In this document: one piece after another, positions 23,551 to 32,036 of the stretch | How positions within the stretch are numbered: the stretch's first letter is position 1 | Layout: every line of letters starts with the position of its first letter | NCBI RefSeq assembly: GCF_900111375.1 | Contig: NZ_FOHB01000010.1 | Coordinates: forward strand, 62,001 to 126,000 | DNA: 64,000 bases | Direction: 5' to 3' | DNA from: Pedococcus cremeus | GTDB lineage: Bacteria; Actinomycetota; Actinomycetes; Actinomycetales; Dermatophilaceae | Made by a program: the position numbers and the translations under genes | Notes under the pieces: generated by a model | Seen by the model: the letters and a program-made list of their open reading frames with translations, nothing else | What the model was told of the DNA's origin: nothing | The model's database searches: none

Positions 23551-25137
23551 TCAGGCGAGGAAGCGGCCGAACACCCGGTGCATGAAGTCGGTGCCCTTGG
23601 CGAGGGCCTCGACGTAGATGCGCTCGTCGTTGCCGTGCATGCCGATGAGCTGCTCGTTGCTGATGACGTAGGGGTAGACGCCGTACCCGGGGATGCCCTT
23701 CTCGCGCCAGGGCCCGAGGCTCGTGCCCGCTTCGAAGAGGGCCGGTGAGAACCTCGCGGACGGGTAGGTCTGCACGGCCGCCTGGGAGATCGCCTGGTAC
23801 AGGGGTGTGTCGAGGTCGGCCGGCTCGCCCGCCCAGCGCTGGTCGAGCTGGTCGAGGTACTCCGCCTCCGAGACGCCGGCGGGGGCGGCGAGCTTGACCT
23901 CGATGTCGCGGCGGGCCATCTTCCTGCGGACGTCGGCCAGGAAGTCGCGGGGCTTCTGGCCACGCGGTATGCCGCGGCAGTTCACCCGCACGTGGGCCTC
24001 GGACGGGATGACGTTCTCCTTGTAGCCGGCGTCCTCGATGACGAAGGCCATCGTGGTGCGCAGCAGGGCGCTGTGCAGGTAGGGGTAGTCGGAGCCCTTC
24101 ACCACCAGCGCCGCCGCTCGCTCGCGGGCCGGCTGGCTGCGTGCCTTGAGCATCAGGTGGATGGCCCTGGCCCACCTGCGGTCGTCGGTGGCGTCGGCGA
24201 GCGCCTCGAAGTACTCGCGGGTGACGGCGCTGAGGTGCACCGGCGCGAGGTCGTCGCCGAGGTCCGCGACGGCGCGCGACAGCGCGACGATGGCCGAGTC
24301 GGGCATCGGCTTGGAGGAGTGGGTGGCGGTGCCCGCGGCATACAGGTCGAGGTTGAAGTAGACCTTGTCCTGCCGGGTCACGGTGATGAGCATCGGCGTC
24401 GTCTGGTCCGACTGGGCCAGGAACCAGCCGCCCTCGGTGAGCACCATGCCGCAGTCGAGCTTGTCCCAGTGGTTCTTGGCCAGCCAGCCCGACCCGTAGC
24501 TCCCCGCCTCCTCGTCGCAGTCGGTGAGCACGATGATGTCGCGCTCGAACCGGGCGCCCTCCGACAGGTGGCGGAGCAGGGCGCCGATCGAGGCGGCGTT
24601 GGCGCCCTTCATGTCGAGGGCCCCGCGGCCGTAGATCTCGCCGTCCTTCACCGTGCCGGCGAACGGGTCGGTGCTCCAGTTGTCTCGCTCCACCGGCACG
24701 ACGTCCGAGTGGCCCAGCAGGAGCAGGGGTGCGGCCGACGTCGTTCCCTCGATGCGGGCGATGAGGTGGACGTTGTCGGGCTGCGGCGTCGGGATGATCT
24801 CGGCGGAGACCCCCGCCGAGTCCCACACCGACTTCAGCCACTCGGCGTGCTGGCGGGTCTTGCCGCCCTGGCCGAAGTTCTGGGTGTCGAAGGAGAGCAT
24901 CTTCTTCAGCAGGGCGAGCGGGTCGGGTGCGGCCGCCGCGCTGGCCCGGCCGCCGAGCGGTGCGGCGACCACCTCCGGGCGGGTCACGGCCTGCGCGCTG
25001 GCCGCGGCGCCGCCCACCACTGCGAGGCCGCCGACACCTGTGAGGAAGGAGCGCCGGTTGAGGGGGTGCCGCGTGAGGGTGCCGAACGCGCCGCCAGTTC
25101 CCTCGTGTCCGGCAGTGTGCTGCTCGTGGGGTGACAT
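23551..25137 (-). CDS. Tat-exported M20-family metallopeptidase
   Basis: A 528-residue protein from ATG 25137. LNRRSFLTGVGGLAVVGG (residues 26-43) is a twin-arginine signal followed by an Ala-rich h/c region, so folded export is expected. The M20 core shows LLLGHSDVVPVER (His of the first zinc site), YGRGALDMKGANAAS (bridging Asp) and LTDCDEEAGSYGSGW (Glu pair, catalytic base). The dimerisation domain and C-terminal zinc His follow. It probably cleaves dipeptides, acyl-amino acids or carboxypeptidase substrates outside the membrane. It is divergent from the AAA ATPase gene across a 236-bp spacer. Confidence 0.9.
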   Translation of the reverse strand: MSPHEQHTAGHEGTGGAFGTLTRHPLNRRSFLTGVGGLAVVGGAAASAQAVTRPEVVAAPLGGRASAAAAPDPLALLKKMLSFDTQNFGQGGKTRQHAEWLKSVWDSAGVSAEIIPTPQPDNVHLIARIEGTTSAAPLLLLGHSDVVPVERDNWSTDPFAGTVKDGEIYGRGALDMKGANAASIGALLRHLSEGARFERDIIVLTDCDEEAGSYGSGWLAKNHWDKLDCGMVLTEGGWFLAQSDQTTPMLITVTRQDKVYFNLDLYAAGTATHSSKPMPDSAIVALSRAVADLGDDLAPVHLSAVTREYFEALADATDDRRWARAIHLMLKARSQPARERAAALVVKGSDYPYLHSALLRTTMAFVIEDAGYKENVIPSEAHVRVNCRGIPRGQKPRDFLADVRRKMARRDIEVKLAAPAGVSEAEYLDQLDQRWAGEPADLDTPLYQAISQAAVQTYPSARFSPALFEAGTSLGPWREKGIPGYGVYPYVISNEQLIGMHGNDERIYVEALAKGTDFMHRVFGRFLA

Positions 25138-25373
25138 GCCTGCTCCGTTCCGTCGTTGCTGCGGTGACCTCGTGCACGCTGCTCCGACGCCGCGTGCATT
25201 TCTGCCCAGATCGAGTCAAATGCGGTGAACGGTCCACATCCGGGTGCAAGCGGTCGCACCGGGAGGACGGGCGGCTCGCTCGGCATACCGGCTGTGCCGG
25301 GACACGCGACACGACGATGGCGGCGTATGGCGAAATCTCAGGGATCCGCTAGAGAGCCCCATAGCCTGCGATC
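25138..25373. promoter_or_regulatory. Divergent spacer between the M20 peptidase and AAA ATPase
   Basis: These 236 bases hold the promoters for both flanking genes. The central part around 25190-25225 is relatively AT-rich (GCATTTCTGCCC, GTCAAATGCGG). One GGCATAC word lies at 25282. Near the ATPase gene, CCATAGCCT 15 bases before the GTG may be a -10, which would make that transcript nearly leaderless. No ORF is supported. Confidence 0.35.
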
Positions 25374-26588
25374 GTGGACCCGATCCGTAACCCGTACGCC
25401 CCCGGCGCGGGGCAGCGCCCGCCGGAGCTCGCCGGACGTGACGAGCAGCTGCGCGCGTTCGACGTCGTGCTCGAGCGCATCTCGCGCGGGCGCCCCGAGC
25501 GCTCGATCGTGCTGACCGGGCTGCGCGGGGTGGGCAAGACCGTGCTGCTCAACGCCCTCCGGTCGTCGGCGGTCCGCTACCACTGGGGCACCGGAAAGCT
25601 GGAGGCCAGGCCCGACCAGCGGCTGCGCCGCCCCCTGTCGGCGGCGCTGCACGTGGCGGTGCGGGAGCTCGGCCACCCCCAGGGCGACGACGTCGACCAC
25701 GTGCTCGGCGTCATCAAGGCGTTCGCCCAGCGCGACGCGGCGCCGAACGCCAAGCTGCGCGAGCGGTGGAACCCCGGCATCGACGCCCCCGCGGTGACCG
25801 GCCGGGCCGACTCCGGCGACATCGAGATCGACCTCGTCGAGCTGCTCACCGACGTGGGCGGCCTGGCCGCCGACGTCGGCAAGGGAGTCGCGATCTTCAT
25901 CGACGAGATGCAGGACCTGGACCCCGAGGACGTCTCGGCCGTGTGCGCCGCCTGCCACGAGATCAGCCAGTCGGGGCTGCCGGTCATCGTCGTCGGGGCG
26001 GGCCTGCCGCACCTGCCGGCCGTGCTCTCGGCGAGCAAGTCCTACAGCGAGCGGCTGTTCAAGTACCAGCGCATCGACCGCCTCGACCGCGAGGCCGCAG
26101 ACCGTGCCCTGTCGGCGCCGGCCAAGGAGGAGGACGCCGAGTTCACGCCGGAGGCGCTCGAGGCCCTGTATGCCGCGACCGCCGGCTACCCGTTCTTCGT
26201 CCAGGCCTACGGCAAGGTGGCCTGGGACGTGGCGCCGCAGACCCCGATCACCCTCGACGACGTCAAGGTCGCTGCCCCCGAGGCCGAGGCCGAGCTGGCG
26301 GTGGGGTTCTTCGGCTCCCGGTACGAGCGCGCCACCCCGGCGGAGCGGGAGTACCTGCGGGCGATGGCCGACGCCGCGCTGCAGCTCGCCGAGTCGGGCG
26401 ACGAGCCGCTCGACGAGATCGAGTCGGTGCCGACCGCGTCGGTCGCCTCGGTGCTCGACCGGAAGCCGCAGTCGCTCTCGCCGGCTCGGGACGCCCTGCT
26501 CAAGAAGGGGCTCATCTACTCCGGTGAACGGGGCCGGATCGCGTTCACCGTCCCCCACTTCGGGCGCTACCTGCGCGCCAACGCCTGA
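25374..26588 (+). CDS. AAA ATPase, Orc1/archaeal-ATPase-like
   Basis: A 404-residue protein from GTG 25374. ELAGRDEQLRAFDVVLERI precedes the Walker A SIVLTGLRGVGKTVLLNAL (GLRGVGKT, residues ~46-53). Walker B is GVAIFIDEMQDLDPED near 180, and a sensor-like IVVVGAGLPHLPAVLS follows. The C-terminal ~120 residues look like a winged-helix (LKKGLIYSGERGRIAFTVPHFGRYL). This plan matches ATP-binding proteins of the 'AAA family ATPase/DUF815-like' group seen in actinobacteria, whose role is unknown. The dapA gene starts 12 bases after its stop, so the two are likely co-transcribed. Confidence 0.85.
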   Translation: MDPIRNPYAPGAGQRPPELAGRDEQLRAFDVVLERISRGRPERSIVLTGLRGVGKTVLLNALRSSAVRYHWGTGKLEARPDQRLRRPLSAALHVAVRELGHPQGDDVDHVLGVIKAFAQRDAAPNAKLRERWNPGIDAPAVTGRADSGDIEIDLVELLTDVGGLAADVGKGVAIFIDEMQDLDPEDVSAVCAACHEISQSGLPVIVVGAGLPHLPAVLSASKSYSERLFKYQRIDRLDREAADRALSAPAKEEDAEFTPEALEALYAATAGYPFFVQAYGKVAWDVAPQTPITLDDVKVAAPEAEAELAVGFFGSRYERATPAEREYLRAMADAALQLAESGDEPLDEIESVPTASVASVLDRKPQSLSPARDALLKKGLIYSGERGRIAFTVPHFGRYLRANA

Positions 26589-26600
26589 GCGGGCCCCCCG

Positions 26601-27539
26601 ATGACTGAGGACAGGGGACCGGTGGCACCGTTCGGTCGCCTGCTGACCGCCATGGTGACCCCCTTCGACGCGAAGGGTGCCGTCGACCTGGAGGCGGCGG
26701 CGCGGCTGGCGCGTCACCTCGTCGACCACGGCAGCGACGGCGTGGTCGTCTCCGGCACCGCGGGCGAGTCACCCACGACGACGCCGGGCGAGAACGGCGA
26801 GCTGTTGGCCGTGGTCAAGGACGCGGTGGGCGACCGGGCCTCGGTGGTCGCGGGCGTGGGCACCAACAGCACAGCGCACTCCATCGAGCTCGCGGAGCAG
26901 GCCGCAAAGGTCGGCGTCGACGGGCTGCTGCTCGTGACGCCCTACTACAACCGTCCCAGCCAGGCTGGGGTCCTCCACCACTTCCGCACCGTGGCCGCCG
27001 TCACCGACATCCCCGTCATGCTCTACGACGTGCCCGGCCGCACCGGCACCCGCATCGAGCTCGCGACCTACCGCGCCGCCCGCGAGATCGACACGGTCGT
27101 GGCGGTCAAGGACGCGACCGGCGACCCCGCCGGGTCCGCCCGGCTCACCGACCTGGGGTATGCCGTGTACTCCGGCGACGAGGCGCTGCTGCTGGGCTAC
27201 CTCGCCTACGGCGCCGTCGGCCTGGTCAGCGTCGTCGCGCACGCCGGCGGTCGCGAGCTGCGCGCCCTCATCGACGCCTTCCTCGACGGCGACCACGCCG
27301 AGGCCCTGCGCCTGCACATGGGTCTCCTCCCGGCCTTCGACGCGGTCATGGGAGTCCCCAACTATGGTGCGGCGACGGCCAAGGCCGCCCTGGAGCTGCT
27401 CGGCGTCCTCGACAACCGCCGCGTGCGCGGGCCGCTCGTGCCGCTCGACGACGACGAGGTGGCGCAGCTGCGTGCCGGGCTCGACGCCGCCGGACTGCTG
27501 ACCGGCCGCGTCAGTCGGCTCGGCCGGCCCGGCCGGTAG
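26601..27539 (+). CDS. dapA: 4-hydroxy-tetrahydrodipicolinate synthase DapA
   Basis: A 312-residue aldolase-fold enzyme. It condenses pyruvate with aspartate semialdehyde, the first step of the diaminopimelate/lysine branch. VVVSGTAGESPTTT carries the Thr-Thr pair, VMLYDVPGRTGTRIEL the Tyr of the proton relay (Tyr142), and VVAVKDATGD the Schiff-base lysine (Lys170). The start may be ATG 26601 or GTG 26622, which has the better ribosome site (AGGGGA). In many actinobacteria dapA is followed by a ribonuclease J gene; here a DUF808 gene follows instead. Confidence 0.95.
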   Translation: MTEDRGPVAPFGRLLTAMVTPFDAKGAVDLEAAARLARHLVDHGSDGVVVSGTAGESPTTTPGENGELLAVVKDAVGDRASVVAGVGTNSTAHSIELAEQAAKVGVDGLLLVTPYYNRPSQAGVLHHFRTVAAVTDIPVMLYDVPGRTGTRIELATYRAAREIDTVVAVKDATGDPAGSARLTDLGYAVYSGDEALLLGYLAYGAVGLVSVVAHAGGRELRALIDAFLDGDHAEALRLHMGLLPAFDAVMGVPNYGAATAKAALELLGVLDNRRVRGPLVPLDDDEVAQLRAGLDAAGLLTGRVSRLGRPGR

Positions 27540-27549
27540 CCTTCCGCGT

Positions 27550-27678
27550 GTGTCGACGTTCCCCCGCCGGACGCCTGCCGGGCGCCGTTCGCCCGTGACC
27601 ATCACTGCCTCCACCGCGGTGCGCACCTCAGCGCCCACCGCAGTGCCCACCGCGGCGCCCGCCCGGGTCGGGCTCTGA
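27550..27678 (+). CDS. Possible small leader ORF before the DUF808 gene
   Basis: GTG 27550 opens 42 codons (MSTFPRRTPAGRRSPVTITA...) ending in TGA, whose A is the first base of the next gene's ATG (TGATG). That geometry would couple translation. The sequence is Ala/Thr/Pro/Val-rich with repeated ACCGC-type codon blocks and no family likeness. It may be only spacer with an open frame. Confidence 0.3.
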   Translation: MSTFPRRTPAGRRSPVTITASTAVRTSAPTAVPTAAPARVGL

Positions 27679-28625
27679 TGGCCGGCGGACTCGTCGCCCT
27701 CCTCGACGACATCGCCGCCCTGGCCAAGCTGGCGGCGGCCTCCGTCGACGACGTCGGTGCAGCCGCGGGACGGGCGAGCGCCAAGGCGGCCGGTGTGGTG
27801 GTCGACGACACGGCGGTCACCCCGCGCTACGTGCACGGCTTCACGCCCGACCGTGAGCTGCCCATCATCAAGAAGATCGCCATCGGGTCGCTGCGCAACA
27901 AGCTGCTCATCATCCTGCCGGTGGCGCTGCTGCTCAGCCAGTTCCTCCCGTGGCTGCTGACACCGCTGCTCATGGTCGGCGGCACCTACCTCTGCTACGA
28001 GGGTGCCGAGAAGATCTGGGAGAAGGTCAGCGGCCACCACGAGGCGCACGAGGACGAGCCCGCCGGCGCCCAGGGTGAGGAGCAGGAGAAGACGATGGTG
28101 TCGGGTGCCATCCGCACCGACTTCATCCTCTCCGCCGAGATCATGGTGATCGCCCTCAACGAGGTCACCAACGAACCCTTCGTCTCGCGGGCCGTGATCC
28201 TGGCGGTCGTGGCGGTCCTGATCACGGTGCTCGTCTACGGCGTCGTGGGCCTCATCGTGAAGATGGACGACATCGGGCTGCACCTCGCGGAGCGCGACTC
28301 GGGCGCCGCCCAGGCCGTCGGCCGCTTCCTCGTTCGCGGCATGCCGAAGCTGCTGGCGCTGCTGTCGACCGTCGGCATCGTCGCCATGCTGTGGGTCGGT
28401 GGCCACATCCTGCTCGTCGGGGTCGACGACCTCGGCTGGCACGGCCCCTACTCCTTGGTGCACCACCTCGAGGAGGCCGTACACGGTGTGGCCGGGGTCG
28501 GCGGCCTGCTCGGCTGGCTGGTCAACACCCTGGCATCGGCCTTGATCGGGCTGGTCGTCGGAGCGGTCGTGGTGACGGTCATGCACGTCATCCCTCGCCG
28601 GAAGAAGCCCGCGGCGGCTCACTGA
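27678..28625 (+). CDS. DUF808 (YedI-like) membrane protein
   Basis: A 315-residue inner-membrane protein. GLVALLDDIAALAKLAAASVDDVGAAAGRASAKAAGVVVDD is the diagnostic DUF808 start, followed by RELPIIKKIAIGSLRNKLLIILP. About six membrane segments can be seen: LLIILPVALLLSQFLPWLL, AVILAVVAVLITVLVYGVVG, LLALLSTVGIVAMLWVGGHI and a final one near LIGLVVGAVVVTVMHVI. E. coli YedI is uncharacterised, so no function is offered. It converges with the AsnC-type regulator with a single base between the stops. Confidence 0.92.
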   Translation: MAGGLVALLDDIAALAKLAAASVDDVGAAAGRASAKAAGVVVDDTAVTPRYVHGFTPDRELPIIKKIAIGSLRNKLLIILPVALLLSQFLPWLLTPLLMVGGTYLCYEGAEKIWEKVSGHHEAHEDEPAGAQGEEQEKTMVSGAIRTDFILSAEIMVIALNEVTNEPFVSRAVILAVVAVLITVLVYGVVGLIVKMDDIGLHLAERDSGAAQAVGRFLVRGMPKLLALLSTVGIVAMLWVGGHILLVGVDDLGWHGPYSLVHHLEEAVHGVAGVGGLLGWLVNTLASALIGLVVGAVVVTVMHVIPRRKKPAAAH

Positions 28626-28626
28626 G

Positions 28627-29061
28627 TCAGGCCGGTTCGACCGGCTTCCAGGGCAGCAGGTCGGCGAGCACCATGCTGCTGCTCGGGCGGCCGTAGCGGG
28701 CCAGGCGGTCGATCAGCTCCTCGAAGGCGGGCATGGTCGGGACCGCCACCATGAGCACCGAGCAGCCCTGCCCGGTGACGCGGTAGAGCTGTCGGACCTC
28801 CGGCCAGGTCGCGACGTCCGGGTCGCGCAGCAGGCAGGTGGGGCCGTAGCAGTCCATGACGACGACCGCCCGCACCGGACGGCCGACCCGCTCGAGGTCG
28901 ACGGCGGCGTGGTAGCCGGTGAGGACACCGGAGTCCTGGAGTCGGCGCACCCGTTCCGCCACCGCCGGGGGCGACAGCCTCACCCGCCGGGACAGCTCGT
29001 TGAAGGACAGCCGGGCGTCGGCCTGCAGCTCCTCGAGGATGTGCCAGTCGACCCGGTCCAT
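28627..29061 (-). CDS. Lrp/AsnC-family transcriptional regulator
   Basis: A 144-residue regulator from ATG 29061; upstream in-frame residues (Cys-rich) are not family-like. The N-terminal HTH reads DWHILEELQADARLSFNELSRRVRLSPPAVAERVRRLQDSG. The C-terminal RAM ligand domain follows (RAVVVMDCYGPTC, VRQLYRVTGQGCSVLMVAV). AsnC-type proteins bind amino acids and control nearby transport or catabolic genes. It is divergent from the tryptophanase gene across 118 bases that contain an inverted repeat, so Trp or a related amino acid is the likely ligand. Confidence 0.92.
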   Translation of the reverse strand: MDRVDWHILEELQADARLSFNELSRRVRLSPPAVAERVRRLQDSGVLTGYHAAVDLERVGRPVRAVVVMDCYGPTCLLRDPDVATWPEVRQLYRVTGQGCSVLMVAVPTMPAFEELIDRLARYGRPSSSMVLADLLPWKPVEPA

Positions 29062-29073
29062 GGGCTGCCTTTC

Positions 29074-29097
29074 GATCGTGAGGCCTTTGGCCTGATC
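29074..29097. promoter_or_regulatory. Inverted repeat operator between the asnC-like gene and tnaA
   Basis: AGGCC-TTT-GGCCT (29081-29093) is a 5-bp perfect palindrome with a 3-base centre, flanked on both sides by GATC (29074-29077 and 29094-29097, slightly offset). It lies 20 bases upstream of the regulator start and about 85 bases before tnaA. That position suits an AsnC/Lrp site controlling both directions. Confidence 0.5.
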
Positions 29098-29179
29098 GCA
29101 GTATGAGCACAAACCGGCCGCCCTCGTGGGGCACTCGACGTCCATTCACCATCGACGCCGCGCTGGCGATCCTGAAGGC

Positions 29180-30565
29180 ATGGACGAACCCCGTTTCAGC
29201 ACGATCATCGAGCCCTTCCGCATCCACTCCGTCGAGCCGCTGCGGATGACGACCCGAGCGGAGCGGCGCGAGTACCTTCGAGCCGCCTCCTTCAACCTCT
29301 TCCAGCTGCGGGCGGAGCACGTGCTCATCGACCTGCTCACGGACTCCGGCACCGGTGCGATGAGCCGCGACCAGTGGGCGGCGCTCCAGCACGGTGACGA
29401 GTCGTATGCCGGGTCGCCGTCGTTCTACCTCTTCGCCGACGCCGTGCGTGAGCTGTTCCCGTTCCGCCACGTGATCCCGGTGCACCAGGGACGCGCCGCC
29501 GAGAAGATCCTCTTCACCGCGCTGGGCGGCCCGGGCAAGGTCGTGCCGAACAACACCCACTTCGACACGACGCGCGCCAACGTCGAGGCGACCGGCGCGC
29601 TGGCCGTCGACCTCGTGGTCGCGGAGGGGCGCGACCCGGCCTCGGACCACCCCTTCAAGGGCAACATGGACCTCGCAGCGCTCGAACAGCTGCTGACCAC
29701 GTCGGGCGATGACGTGCCCTGCGTCTTCGTCACCATCACCAACAACAGCGGCGGGGGCCAGCCGGTCTCGCTCGAGAACCTGCGCGGCGTCAGGGCCCTG
29801 TGCGACCGCTTCGGCAAGCTGCTCTTCCTCGACGCCTGCCGCTTCGCCGAGAACGCCTGGTTCATCCGCGAGCGGGAGGAGGGCCAGGGCGACCGCGAGG
29901 TGGCCGACATCGTGCGCGAGGTCGCCTCGCTCGCCGACGGCATGACCATGAGCGCGAAGAAGGACCCGATGGGCAACATCGGCGGCTGGCTGGCCATGAA
30001 CGACGACCGCCTCGCCGAGGAGTGCCGGAACATGCTCATCCTCACCGAGGGCTTCCCCACCTATGGGGGCCTGGCCGGCCGTGACCTCGAGGCCCTCGCC
30101 CAGGGCCTGAAGGAGGTCGTGCAGCACGACTACCTCCGCTACCGGATCAGGTCGACCGCCTACCTCGGCGAGGCGCTCCAGAAGCGGGGCATCCCGGTGC
30201 TCAGCCCGTTCGGCGGGCATGCGGTCTACCTCGACGCCCGGGCCCTCGCGGACCACCTCGATCCGCTTGAGTACCCCGGGCAGTCCGTCGCCGTGGCGCT
30301 GTACGAGATCGGTGGCATCCGCTCCTGCGAGATCGGCACGGTGATGTTCGGCCGTCAGCCCGACGGGTCGGAGGTGCCGGCAGCGATGGACCTCGTGCGG
30401 CTGGCGATCCCCCGGCGCACCTACACGCAGAGCCACGTCGACTACGTGATCGAGGTGTGCGAGCAGGTGGCGGCCCGGGCGCACGAGCTGCCCGCTTACC
30501 GGATCGTCGAGGAGCCGAGGATGCTCCGGCACTTCACGGCGAGGTTCGAGCCCGTCACCGGCTGA
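29180..30565 (+). CDS. tnaA: Tryptophanase (beta-eliminating lyase family)
   Basis: A 461-residue PLP enzyme from ATG 29180. HVIPVHQGRAAEKIL, CVFVTITNNSGGGQPVS, LFLDACRFAENAWFIRERE and MTMSAKKDPMGNIGGWLA (Lys holding PLP) are family hallmarks. Two residues separate tryptophanase from tyrosine phenol-lyase. This protein has Asp in NNTHFDTTRAN, where TPL has Thr, and Ile in GIRSCEIGTVMFGR, where TPL has Arg. Both choices favour tryptophanase, which splits Trp to indole, pyruvate and ammonia. No Trp permease lies beside it. Control by the divergent AsnC-type protein is likely. A 12-bp inverted repeat follows 38 bases after the stop. Confidence 0.88.
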   Translation: MDEPRFSTIIEPFRIHSVEPLRMTTRAERREYLRAASFNLFQLRAEHVLIDLLTDSGTGAMSRDQWAALQHGDESYAGSPSFYLFADAVRELFPFRHVIPVHQGRAAEKILFTALGGPGKVVPNNTHFDTTRANVEATGALAVDLVVAEGRDPASDHPFKGNMDLAALEQLLTTSGDDVPCVFVTITNNSGGGQPVSLENLRGVRALCDRFGKLLFLDACRFAENAWFIREREEGQGDREVADIVREVASLADGMTMSAKKDPMGNIGGWLAMNDDRLAEECRNMLILTEGFPTYGGLAGRDLEALAQGLKEVVQHDYLRYRIRSTAYLGEALQKRGIPVLSPFGGHAVYLDARALADHLDPLEYPGQSVAVALYEIGGIRSCEIGTVMFGRQPDGSEVPAAMDLVRLAIPRRTYTQSHVDYVIEVCEQVAARAHELPAYRIVEEPRMLRHFTARFEPVTG

Positions 30566-30603
30566 GGCCGACCAGCCGCGCCGCCCGGGTCGTCCGAAAG
30601 GTT

Positions 30604-30638
30604 GGCCGAACCTTCTTCTGGTGGTCGAAGGTTCGGCC
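30604..30638. terminator. 12-bp perfect inverted repeat after tnaA
   Basis: GGCCGAACCTTC (30604-30615) and GAAGGTTCGGCC (30627-30638) are perfect inverted copies with an 11-base loop. No T-run follows. A third degenerate copy lies at 30648-30663. It could be a terminator for both convergent genes or a protein site. Confidence 0.5.
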
Positions 30639-30718
30639 CCGCGAGAAAGGATCGGCCACCCTTCCCGGACAGCTGGCGAGTCCTCGATACAGCACTATTG
30701 CGAACGCCCTAGAAACCT

Positions 30719-31318
30719 CTATCGGGGGTCATCGACGCCGCTCTCCCGCGCCTCGAGGTCGAGGAGGTACTCCTTGGCAGCCAGCCCACCGGCATACCCG
30801 GTCAGGGCGCCGGAGGCGGCCACGACGCGGTGGCACGGGAGCACGACGCACAGCGGGTTGGCGCCGAGCGCGGCACCGACCGCGCGGGAGGCCGACGGCC
30901 GCTCGACCGCGCGGGCGAGCTCGCCGTAGGTGGCGCGGTGGCCGTAGCCGACGGTCGCCGCGAGCCGCGGCAGCACCACGCGCTGGAACGGCGTCGCCAG
31001 CGCCAGGTCGGTGCGCAGCGTGAAGCGGTGGCTGCGGCCATTGAGGAACGCCTCTAGCTCGCGTCGCGCCTCGTCGAGCTCACGCGGGTGCCGCAGCACC
31101 CTCGGCGAGATGGCGCGGCTCAGCCGCTCGACCGCGTGCGCCTCCGCCGGGTCGTCGGGCACGAACGTCGAGGCGACCAGCGCCCCGCTCGCGTCGGCGG
31201 CCAGCAGCATCCGGCCGATCGCGGTGTCCTCGACGACGTACGACACGTCGCTGGCCGGCAGCACCGGCGGCCGCACCTCCGGGTCGTATCCCGCCAGCAG
31301 GCTCTCGAGCTCGCTCAC
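30719..31318 (-). CDS. ogt: Methylated-DNA-[protein]-cysteine S-methyltransferase
   Basis: A 199-residue suicide DNA-repair protein. The C-terminal domain shows ATVGYGHRATYGELARAVERPSASRAVGAALGANP and then PCHRVVAASGALTGYAGGL, with the active Cys in PCHR near residue 165 that accepts the alkyl group from O6-alkylguanine. The N-terminal ~90 residues form the variable RNase-H-like domain (YVVEDTAIGRMLLAADASGAL). It overlaps the ECF sigma gene upstream by four bases (ATGA), so sigma factor and repair enzyme are translationally coupled. Confidence 0.93.
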   Translation of the reverse strand: MSELESLLAGYDPEVRPPVLPASDVSYVVEDTAIGRMLLAADASGALVASTFVPDDPAEAHAVERLSRAISPRVLRHPRELDEARRELEAFLNGRSHRFTLRTDLALATPFQRVVLPRLAATVGYGHRATYGELARAVERPSASRAVGAALGANPLCVVLPCHRVVAASGALTGYAGGLAAKEYLLDLEARESGVDDPR

Positions 31319-31854
31319 GACAGCTCCTTCCTCAGGGCGGCCAGTCCGTCACTGACCAGCCGCCGGCTCATCGTCGGTGTCGTCTCCAGGGCCTGCGCGA
31401 TCGCGGCGTGGTCGAGGTCTGCGACGAACTTCAGCACCACCGCGTGGCGCTGCCGCTCGGGCAGGTCGGCGACCCGTTGCCAGAGGTCGGTGTCGGGCAG
31501 CCCAGCCTCCGGCCCGGCCACGACCCCGCCCCCGACGCCGCCGACCGCGGCGGAGCCCAGTCCCGCCGCGGTCGCGGCGGACTGCTCGGCCAGCTCGGAC
31601 ACCGTGTCGCTCGGCACGGCCCGGCGCCCCCGCGACCGGTGGCCGTCCATGGCGCAGCGGTGCGTGATCGTCAGCAGCCAGCTGCGCAGGTTCCGGCTCG
31701 ATTGCAGCCGCGGGTAGGCCGCCAGCGCCTGGGTCCACGCCTGCTGGGCGACGTCGTCGCCGTCCACCGGGCCCGCGAGGGCGTGCGCGAGTCGGGCGAC
31801 ATCGCGCCAGTGGGCGTCCACGAGCGTCTGGAAGGCAGGCAGCGTCACGCCCAT
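31315..31854 (-). CDS. ECF-type RNA polymerase sigma factor
   Basis: A 179-residue sigma-70-family protein from ATG 31854. Region 2 reads AHWRDVARLAHALAG...DDVAQQAWTQALAAYPRLQ, then RNLRSWLLTITHRCAMDGHRSR. Region 4 is RVADLPERQRHAVVLKFVADLDHAAIAQALE, with the HTH partly altered (TTPTMSRRLVSDGLAALRKEL). A Gly/Ala-rich linker joins them. There is no anti-sigma gene next door; the only coupled gene is ogt, overlapping its stop. Other genes under its control are unknown. Confidence 0.9.
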   Translation of the reverse strand: MGVTLPAFQTLVDAHWRDVARLAHALAGPVDGDDVAQQAWTQALAAYPRLQSSRNLRSWLLTITHRCAMDGHRSRGRRAVPSDTVSELAEQSAATAAGLGSAAVGGVGGGVVAGPEAGLPDTDLWQRVADLPERQRHAVVLKFVADLDHAAIAQALETTPTMSRRLVSDGLAALRKELS

Positions 31855-32036
31855 GGAACGCACCGGCCCGTCACCGTGTGAGGGGTGGCGTGGAGGACGC
31901 CGAGAGCGGTATGCCGCACGCGCCCACTCTGCCGCACCCCCGCTGTGCGTCCGGACGGGCCGGGCCGCGGGCCCTTCGGCACTTCTCCGGCAGCACGGCA
32001 GGAGCCACCATGGAAGGGCCGAAAGAGGTGGTTGCC

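Noticed and set aside
29180-30565. Tyrosine phenol-lyase as the identity of the PLP enzyme
   Set aside because: The positions that carry Thr and Arg in tyrosine phenol-lyases are Asp and Ile here, which favours tryptophanase.
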